Below are positions 1 through 4,126 of a stretch of DNA of 6,160 nt, in pieces. A program made the position numbers and the translations under genes. The notes under the pieces are model-generated. The model made no database searches. It was not told where the DNA came from and saw nothing but the letters and a program-made list of their open reading frames with translations. Source of the stretch: JALZAH01 sp051000755 (GTDB lineage Bacteria; Actinomycetota; Acidimicrobiia; Acidimicrobiales; Palsa-688); contig JBPCNZ010000102.1 in NCBI GenBank assembly GCA_051000755.1, positions 1 through 6,160 on the forward strand, given 5' to 3'. Position 1 is the stretch's first letter. Each line of letters starts with the position of its first letter.

Positions 1-465
1 GAGACGGGCGCCGGCGGGGATGTGTAGTTAGGGTCCCTGGGGCAGAATTTCTACGCAGAGATGCTGAACATCACCGGCCTCGACGCCGGCGCCGACGGCG
101 TGGGCCCGTTGCCCGAGCCGGGCGACCGGGCGTCCTGGCCGGGGATGCGCCAGCGGCTGGCGGCGATCATGAAGACCAAGTCACGCGACGAGTGGTGCAC
201 GTTGTTGGAGGGCACCGATGCCTGCTTCGCCCCCGTGTTGACCATGGACGAGGCCCCGCAGCATCCCCACATGGCGGAGCGCCGAACGTTCATCGACGTC
301 GGTGGTGTCGTCCAGCCCGCCCCCGCACCACGCCTCAGCCGGACACCAGGGGAGGTCGCCGGGCTCCCGCCCCGCCCCGGCCAGGACACCGTCGCGGCCC
401 TTGGCGACTGGGGTTTCTCCACTGCGGAGATCGCCGAGCTGCGCGACACGGGAGCCGTGCGCTAA
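1..465 (+). CDS. CaiB/BaiF family CoA-transferase / alpha-methylacyl-CoA racemase, C-terminal part (5' end outside window)
   Basis: This is the C-terminal part of a type III CoA-transferase-fold protein; the family moves CoA between carboxylic acids or racemises 2-methylacyl-CoAs in the cytoplasm. Seen: after an F-Y-A-E-M segment at codons 17-21, the fragment has the typical family tail, a K-T-K-S-R-D-E-W segment, then G-T-D-A-C-F-A-P-V-L-T, E-A-P-Q-H-P-H-M and a closing P-R-L-S-R-T-P-G segment, ending at TAA 463-465. The N-terminal half with the catalytic Asp lies outside the window. An in-frame TAG at 25-27 followed by a TTA codon interrupts the frame close to the edge, where family members usually read V-G-(S/A)-(I/L)-E-P-Q-F-Y; here the E-P pair reads G-Q. 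This is either a broken gene or contig-end sequence error. The exact substrate cannot be told. The gene converges on the Lrp/AsnC gene with a 17-bp gap. Confidence 0.85.
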
Positions 466-482
466 GGCGCTGATCCGACGAA

Positions 483-725
483 TCAGGGGCCGAGGTCGAC
501 GACAGGGCAGGTGAGGGTACGGGTGATGCCCTCGATGTGCTGGAGGCGGCTGACGACCATGCGTCCGAGCTCGTCCACCGAGGGAGCCTCAGCCTTGACG
601 ATCACGTCGTAGGGCCCGGTCACCCCTTCGGAGACCGTGACCCCGGCCAGGTCCCGGGCGTGGGAGGCCACGGCTTCGGCTTGGCCGACCTCGGTCTGGA
701 TCAGGATGTAGGCGCTCACCGCCAC
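483..725 (-). CDS. Stand-alone Lrp/AsnC ligand-binding (RAM) domain protein
   Basis: An 80-residue protein consisting only of the effector-binding RAM domain of Lrp/AsnC regulators, without the helix-turn-helix part. Seen: S-A-Y-I-L-I-Q-T at about residues 4-11, V-T-G-P-Y-D-V-I-V at 35-43 and G-I-T-R-T-L-T-C-P-V-V at 67-77, the hallmark strand-turn segments of the domain. Known: such single-domain proteins form beta-alpha-beta dimers and higher oligomers that bind amino acids or related metabolites, and are common in Actinobacteria near thiL and rpmB; they do not bind DNA themselves. Start choice: GTG at 723-725 has a GAGGGG Shine-Dalgarno seven bases upstream; the GTG at 717-719 is an alternative giving a protein two residues shorter. 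An upstream extension to 779 would run through the pckG terminator region and looks non-coding. It lies downstream of pckG on the same strand but is probably transcribed from its own promoter near 763-768. Its partner and ligand are unknown. Confidence 0.88.
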   Translation of the reverse strand: MAVSAYILIQTEVGQAEAVASHARDLAGVTVSEGVTGPYDVIVKAEAPSVDELGRMVVSRLQHIEGITRTLTCPVVDLGP

Positions 726-732
726 GTCATGT

Positions 733-738
733 CCCCTC
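733..738 (-). promoter_or_regulatory. Ribosome binding site of the Lrp/AsnC-domain gene
   Basis: On the minus strand GAGGGG lies seven bases before GTG 723-725. This spacing decides for that start over the GTG six bases further in. Confidence 0.6.
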
Positions 739-762
739 GCTGGTGCTGGTGCTGGGCGGCCG

Positions 763-768
763 ATGCTA
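763..768 (-). promoter_or_regulatory. Candidate -10 box for the Lrp/AsnC-domain gene
   Basis: Minus-strand TAGCAT fits the actinobacterial TANNNT -10 pattern. It sits just after the pckG terminator hairpin and about 37 bases before the GTG start, leaving room for a short leader with the Shine-Dalgarno. No convincing -35 is visible; it would fall inside the hairpin. Inferred only. Confidence 0.35.
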
Positions 769-770
769 GC

Positions 771-839
771 GGCGCCCACCGGGAGGTCCTGTCTCCGGTG
801 GGTGCCGGCGCCCGGGCGGGCTCCCCTCGGGGCTCCGGC
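771..839 (-). terminator. Hairpin pair downstream of pckG
   Basis: Two strong dyads follow the pckG stop. The main one pairs 771-782 with 795-806 (12 bp with one G-U, 12-base loop). Closer to pckG, 804-808 pairs with 835-839 and, across a single mismatch, 810-813 with 830-833. The two overlap at 804-806, so they are alternatives or fold in sequence. No T-run follows, which is common for actinobacterial termination structures. They separate pckG from the downstream RAM-domain gene and may act as terminator or 3'-end stabiliser. Confidence 0.55.
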
Positions 840-840
840 C

Positions 841-2643
841 TCAGCCCAGGCGCTTCTCGAGTTGGGTCAACTCGGAGCGCAACTCGGCGGGGAGGCGCTC
901 GCCCAGACCGTCGAAGTGCTCGGCGATCGAGGGCACCTCGGCTTTCCACTCCTCGTTGTCGACGGCCAGCAGGCGGGCCATGGCGTCCTCGTCGAGGTCG
1001 AGGCCCTCGATCGGAATGGCACCGGGTGTCGGGAGCATCCCGATCGGGCTCTCGATGGCGTCGCCCTTGCCGGCGCAGCGCTTGAAGACCCACTCGAGAA
1101 CCCGGCTGTTCTCGCCGAACCCGGGCCAGATGAACGTGCCGTCCTCACCCTTGCGGAACCAGTTGACGTAGAACATCTTGGGCAGCTTGTCGGGGTCGCC
1201 GGCGGCGCCGACGTCCAGCCAGTGCTGGAAGTAGTCCGCCATGTTGTAGCCGCAGAACGGCAACATGGCGAAGGGGTCCCGGCGTAGCTTGCCGACTGCC
1301 CCGGCGGCGGCGGCCGTCGTCTCCGAGGCCATGATGGAGCCGAGGAACACGCCGTGATGCCAGTCGAAGGCCTCAGTGATCAGGGGCACGACACTCGAGC
1401 GGCGACCGCCGAAGAGCACGGCCGAGATCGGCACGCCCTCGGGGTCCTCCCACTCGGGGGCGATGGCCGGGTCCTGAGAGGCGGGGGCGGTGAACCGGGC
1501 GTTGGGATGGGCGGCCGGCGTCTCGCTGTCCGGCGTCCAGTCCTGCTTCTTCCAGTCAGTGAGATGCGCCGGCTTCTCTTCGGTCATGCCCTCCCACCAG
1601 ACGTCCCCGTCGTCGGTGAGGGCGGTGTTGGTGAAGATGCAGTTCCCCGAGAGAGTCAGCATAGCGTTGAGGTTCGTCGTGTTGGACGTTCCGGGGGCGA
1701 CCCCGAAGAAGCCGTGCTCCGGGTTGATGGCCCGGAGCCGCCCGTCGGCCCCGAACTTCATCCAGCAGATATCGTCGCCGATGGTCTCGACCTTCCAGCC
1801 CGGCAGGGTCGGGATCAGCATGGCCAGGTTGGTCTTGCCGCACGCCGACGGGAACGCCCCGGTGATGTAGCGCGACTCGCCTTCGGGAGACGTCAGCTTG
1901 ACGACGAGCATGTGCTCCGCCAACCAGCCGTCATCGCGGGCCATGACCGAGGCGATGCGAAGGGCGAAGCACTTCTTGCCGAGCAGGGCGTTGCCCCCGT
2001 AGCCCGACCCGTAGGACCAGATCTCCCGGGTCTCGGGGAAGTGGACGATGTACTTGTTGTCGGCGTCACACGGCCACGGGACGTCGGCTTCACCGGCGGC
2101 CAAGGGGGCCCCGACCGAATGAACGCAGGGCACGAACGGCCCCTCGGTACCGAGCACCTCGAGGGCACCGCGCCCCATCCGGGCCATGATCCGCATGCTC
2201 ACCGCCACATAGGCGGAGTCGGTCACCTGCACGCCGATGTGGGCGATGGGCGAACCGAGCGGACCCATCGAGAACGGCACGACGTACATGGTTCGGCCCG
2301 CCATGCAACCGTCGTAGAGGTCCCGCATGGTCTGCTTCATCTCCGCCGGGTCCCGCCAGTTGTTGGTGGGGCCGGCGTCGATCTCCTGCTCAGAGCAAAT
2401 GTAGGTACGGTCCTCCACCCGGGCCACGTCGGCGGGGTCCGAGGCCGCCCAGTAGCTCGAGGGTCGCTTCGCCTCGGACAGGCGGGTGAACGTGCCTCCG
2501 TCAACCAGTTGCTGGCAGAGAGTGTCGTACTCCTCAGCAGAACCGTCACACCATTCGACGCGATCAGGCTTGGTCAGGGCCGCCCATTCGTCCACCCAGG
2601 CCTGGAGGCGCTTGTGTTCGATCGGGGGCTTGGGGGAGGTCAT
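841..2643 (-). CDS. pckG: Phosphoenolpyruvate carboxykinase (GTP)
   Basis: A complete 600-residue GTP-dependent PEP carboxykinase (EC 4.1.1.32), which converts oxaloacetate and GTP to PEP, CO2 and GDP in the cytoplasm, for gluconeogenesis and PEP-oxaloacetate balance. Seen: the R-V-E-D-R-T segment at 75-80 including the usual substrate-binding Arg76; Y-G-G-N-A-L-L-G-K-K at 215-224, with metal-binding Lys and the substrate loop; H244 in A-E-H-M-L; the P-loop G-A-F-P-S-A-C-G-K-T-N at 262-272 with the reactive Cys268; the metal-binding I-G-D-D-I-C-W-M segment at 288-295; F-F-G-V-A-P-G-T-S at 312-320; F-G-G-R-R at 411-415; and the guanine-binding W-P-G-F-G-E-N-S-R at 506-514. Length and all core motifs are normal for the family. 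ATG 2641-2643 is chosen because the family starts there and AAGGAG lies upstream; the 50-codon upstream extension is leader sequence. It is divergent from thiL and probably monocistronic. Confidence 0.98.
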   Translation of the reverse strand: MTSPKPPIEHKRLQAWVDEWAALTKPDRVEWCDGSAEEYDTLCQQLVDGGTFTRLSEAKRPSSYWAASDPADVARVEDRTYICSEQEIDAGPTNNWRDPAEMKQTMRDLYDGCMAGRTMYVVPFSMGPLGSPIAHIGVQVTDSAYVAVSMRIMARMGRGALEVLGTEGPFVPCVHSVGAPLAAGEADVPWPCDADNKYIVHFPETREIWSYGSGYGGNALLGKKCFALRIASVMARDDGWLAEHMLVVKLTSPEGESRYITGAFPSACGKTNLAMLIPTLPGWKVETIGDDICWMKFGADGRLRAINPEHGFFGVAPGTSNTTNLNAMLTLSGNCIFTNTALTDDGDVWWEGMTEEKPAHLTDWKKQDWTPDSETPAAHPNARFTAPASQDPAIAPEWEDPEGVPISAVLFGGRRSSVVPLITEAFDWHHGVFLGSIMASETTAAAAGAVGKLRRDPFAMLPFCGYNMADYFQHWLDVGAAGDPDKLPKMFYVNWFRKGEDGTFIWPGFGENSRVLEWVFKRCAGKGDAIESPIGMLPTPGAIPIEGLDLDEDAMARLLAVDNEEWKAEVPSIAEHFDGLGERLPAELRSELTQLEKRLG

Positions 2644-2655
2644 GCTTGGGTGCGT

Positions 2656-2661
2656 CTCCTT
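2656..2661 (-). promoter_or_regulatory. Ribosome binding site of pckG
   Basis: Minus-strand AAGGAG, with flanking bases also matching the anti-SD, lies 12 bases before ATG 2641-2643. The spacing is a little long, but there is no competing start, and it supports the 600-residue reading. Confidence 0.6.
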
Positions 2662-2708
2662 CGACTGGTGATGCTCGGGGGGCGCGTCGGCGTCCCCAGG
2701 CGGGAAGT

Positions 2709-2761
2709 GCGTCGGCCATACGGGCCGACGCCGGCGATCGGGCCCCACCGAAGGGACCCGA
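2709..2761 (-). promoter_or_regulatory. Two stem-loops in the pckG 5' leader
   Basis: Within the predicted pckG leader there are two successive perfect or near-perfect dyads. One pairs 2709-2717 with 2723-2731 (9 bp, 5-base loop). The other pairs 2738-2746 with 2753-2761 (9 bp with one G-U, 6-base loop containing UUCGG). The second starts almost exactly at the transcription start expected from the -10 box at 2767-2772. They may stabilise the mRNA 5' end or regulate it; no known riboswitch class is recognised. Confidence 0.4.
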
Positions 2762-2766
2762 CGCCG

Positions 2767-2795
2767 AACATAGACATCAGACGCGGTCCTCAAAA
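2767..2795 (-). promoter_or_regulatory. Candidate pckG promoter
   Basis: Minus-strand TATGTT at 2767-2772 fits TANNNT. A weak TTTTGA -35 at 2790-2795 is 17 bases away; TTGAGG at 2788-2793 is a better hexamer but only 15 bases away. The -35 region overlaps the dyad GCGGT-N7-ACCGC (2783-2799), which could be an operator. This predicts a leader of about 117 bases. Confidence 0.35.
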
Positions 2796-2863
2796 CCGCT
2801 CGGGGGGCCGTTACGTGCAGTGGATCCCGGTCTCATCTCGGCTGGTGCTCCACGGGTCTAGCG

Positions 2864-2869
2864 TAGGCT
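2864..2869 (+). promoter_or_regulatory. Candidate -10 box of thiL
   Basis: TAGGCT fits the actinobacterial TANNNT -10 pattern and would start transcription near 2876, about 27 bases before the probable thiL start, with the Shine-Dalgarno inside the leader. TAGCGT at 2859-2864 is an overlapping alternative. The -35 is not recognisable. Confidence 0.35.
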
Positions 2870-2891
2870 CCCGTCGGTGGTGAACGATATC

Positions 2892-2896
2892 GGAGG
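2892..2896 (+). promoter_or_regulatory. Ribosome binding site of thiL, pointing to a CTG start
   Basis: GGAGG ends six bases before CTG 2903-2905. The nearest in-frame ATG at 2942 has no comparable site and lies too far away, so this site decides the start. Confidence 0.6.
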
Positions 2897-2902
2897 CAGG
2901 TC

Positions 2903-3856
2903 CTGAGCGGCGAGTTCGACGCCCTGGCCGGCCTTGCGTCCATGCTTCCCGCTGCCCCCCGAGGCGAAACGTGGATCGGTGACGACGCCGCGGTGGTGCG
3001 TGCTCCTGCCGGCACTTGGCTGCTGCTGGCGACCGACGCGGTGGTCGCCGGTGTCCATGCGGATCTGACCCTGACCGGCTTGGACGATCTGGGCTGGAAG
3101 GCCCTGGCCGTCAACGTCAGCGACGTGGCCGCCATGGGCGGGCGACCCGGCCATGCCCTGGTCACCGTGGCCGGCCCCCCGGCCACCGATCTGGGCCTGC
3201 TCTACCAGGGCATCCGGGCTGCGGCGGGCCGCTACGACTGCCCTGTGGTCGGTGGTGATCTCACCAATGCTCCCGGTCTGGTGATCTGCGTGGCGGTGAC
3301 GGGCTGGGCCGACGGCCCGGTCGTCACCCGGAGCGGCGCCCGGGTCGATGACGGGATCTGGGTCACCGGCCCCCTGGGCCGGGCCGCCGCCGGCCTGCGC
3401 ATCCTCCGCCGACGAGCCGGGAGGGGGGCCGGCCCGGAGGAGGCAGCGGGCCCGGTCGTGAGCGAAGCGATCGAGCGCCACCTGGTGTTGGCCCACGCCC
3501 GGCCGGAGGCGGCCCTGGCCGAGGGTCGGGCGGCGGCGAGAGGCGGGGCCACGGCCATGATCGACGTGTCCGACGGCCTGGTCGCCGACCTCGGCCACAT
3601 CGCCGACGCGTCGGGTGTGGGGTTCACCATCTCGGGCGTTCCCGTGGCCGAAGGGGCTACTGAGGCGGAGGCGCTGGGCGGCGGGGAGGACTACGTCCTG
3701 GTGTTCTGCGCACCGGATGCCGCAGACATCGCCGGGGCGTTCCGGGGACTCGCCCAACCGGTCCGGATCGGGACGTGTGTGGCGACGCCGACCACCCGCA
3801 CCTTGTCTGGGCGACCCCTCGAGCGGGTCGGGTGGGAGCACGACTGGGGCGGCTGA
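2903..3856 (+). CDS. thiL: Thiamine-monophosphate kinase
   Basis: ThiL (EC 2.7.4.16) phosphorylates thiamine monophosphate with ATP to thiamine diphosphate, the last step of cofactor synthesis, in the cytoplasm. Seen, numbered from the CTG: W-I-G-D-D-A-A-V at 24-31 (metal/ATP binding), T-D at 44-45 leading to G-V-H at 50-52, L-A-V-N-V-S-D-V-A-A-M-G at 68-79, V-G-G-D-L-T at 116-121, the I-D-V-S-D-G-L motif at 220-226 and G-G-G-E-D-Y at 259-264. The 317-residue length is normal for the PurM-like fold; the stretch between D-V-S-D-G-L and the G-E-D-Y motif is about ten residues shorter than in E. coli ThiL. No ATG, GTG or TTG lies in frame between the TAG at 2864-2866 and ATG 2942; the conserved S-G-E-F-D-A-L N-terminus and the GGAGG site favour CTG 2903. 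Starting at 2942 would give 304 residues and cut the first helix. It converges with rpmB. Confidence 0.95.
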   Translation: MSGEFDALAGLASMLPAAPRGETWIGDDAAVVRAPAGTWLLLATDAVVAGVHADLTLTGLDDLGWKALAVNVSDVAAMGGRPGHALVTVAGPPATDLGLLYQGIRAAAGRYDCPVVGGDLTNAPGLVICVAVTGWADGPVVTRSGARVDDGIWVTGPLGRAAAGLRILRRRAGRGAGPEEAAGPVVSEAIERHLVLAHARPEAALAEGRAAARGGATAMIDVSDGLVADLGHIADASGVGFTISGVPVAEGATEAEALGGGEDYVLVFCAPDAADIAGAFRGLAQPVRIGTCVATPTTRTLSGRPLERVGWEHDWGG

Positions 3857-3874
3857 AGGGCAGATCGCGGCTTC

Positions 3875-3919
3875 TCAGCGAACGGCCCCTCAGCGAACGG
3901 CCCCTCAGCGAACGGCCTT
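3875..3919. repeat. Three tandem copies of a 15-bp unit at the rpmB 3' end
   Basis: The unit TCAGCGAACGGCCCC occurs at 3875-3889 and 3890-3904 (identical) and 3905-3919 (last two bases differ). The third copy is the end of rpmB, including its stop codon. Because 15 is a multiple of three, the minus-strand frame meets TGA three times (3905-3907, 3890-3892, 3875-3877). The array fills most of the 48-bp gap between the convergent thiL and rpmB genes. Replication slippage is the simplest origin. Confidence 0.9.
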
Positions 3920-4099
3920 GGTGACCTTCCCGGCCCTGATGCAGGACGTGCACACGTCGACCCGGCGGACGGTGCCGCCCTGGACGGCGCGAACGGTCTG
4001 GATGTTGGGGTTCCAACGGCGCTTCGTCCGGCGATGGGAATGACTGATGCTCATACCGAACGACGGACGTTTTCCACAGACCTCGCACACCGCTGCCAT
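3905..4099 (-). CDS. rpmB: 50S ribosomal protein L28
   Basis: A complete 64-residue bL28 protein of the large ribosomal subunit. Seen: the N-terminal C-E-V-C-G-K-R-P (residues 5-12), the basic S-H-S-H-R-R-T-K-R-R-W-N-P-N block (19-32) and the C-terminal V-C-T-S-C segment with C50 and C53. The two CXXC pairs (C5/C8, C50/C53) mark the zinc-binding, C+ form of L28; many Actinobacteria also carry a C-minus paralogue induced under zinc starvation, not seen here. ATG 4097-4099 matches the usual M-A-A-V-C start; the upstream three-codon extension is not used in the family. There is no Shine-Dalgarno upstream, and a TANNNT box lies nine bases before the ATG, so a leaderless mRNA is likely. It is divergent from the DAK2-domain gene with a 27-bp gap, and convergent with thiL. 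Confidence 0.97.
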   Translation of the reverse strand: MAAVCEVCGKRPSFGMSISHSHRRTKRRWNPNIQTVRAVQGGTVRRVDVCTSCIRAGKVTKAVR

Positions 4100-4108
4100 A
4101 AGCCGCAC

Positions 4109-4118
4109 AAGTTAGCAT
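4109..4118. promoter_or_regulatory. Overlapping divergent -10 boxes for rpmB (-) and the DAK2-domain gene (+)
   Basis: Plus-strand TAGCAT at 4113-4118 lies eight bases before ATG 4127. Minus-strand TAACTT at 4114-4109, with a TG two bases upstream as in extended -10 boxes, lies nine bases before the rpmB ATG. The two boxes share the TA/TA pair at 4113-4114. Both distances fit leaderless transcripts, and neither gene has a Shine-Dalgarno in the 27-bp gap. -35 hexamers are poor on both sides and would fall in the coding regions. Inferred from pattern and position. Confidence 0.5.
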
Positions 4119-4126
4119 CCCCCGTC

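Noticed and set aside
470..486. Small hairpin CTGAT-N7-ATCAG between the convergent CoA-transferase and RAM-domain genes.
   Set aside because: Only five base pairs, no T-run on either strand, and it overlaps the RAM-domain stop codon; too weak to call a terminator.
742..755. Short direct repeat of GGTGCT in the leader of the RAM-domain gene.
   Set aside because: Two copies of a six-base unit in GC-rich sequence can arise by chance; no further copies or symmetry.
2783..2799. Possible tRNA anticodon arm (5-bp stem with a 7-base C-C-T-C-A-A-A loop; a UGA-like anticodon on the other strand).
   Set aside because: No D arm or T arm is found on either strand, no usable acceptor stem closes the structure, and the base before the anticodon on the plus strand is not T. 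Treated as a dyad near the pckG promoter.
1354..2883. Long open frame on the plus strand opposite pckG (509 codons).
   Set aside because: It is a GC-skew shadow of pckG: it has no family motifs, while the opposite strand encodes a full enzyme with every expected motif.
2858..3841. Open frame on the minus strand opposite thiL (327 codons).
   Set aside because: Antisense shadow without motifs; thiL motifs on the plus strand account for the region.
4034..4126. N-terminal extension of the DAK2-domain protein by 31 codons.
   Set aside because: It overlaps the rpmB coding start, is not like family N-termini, and the -10 box and family alignment both favour ATG 4127.
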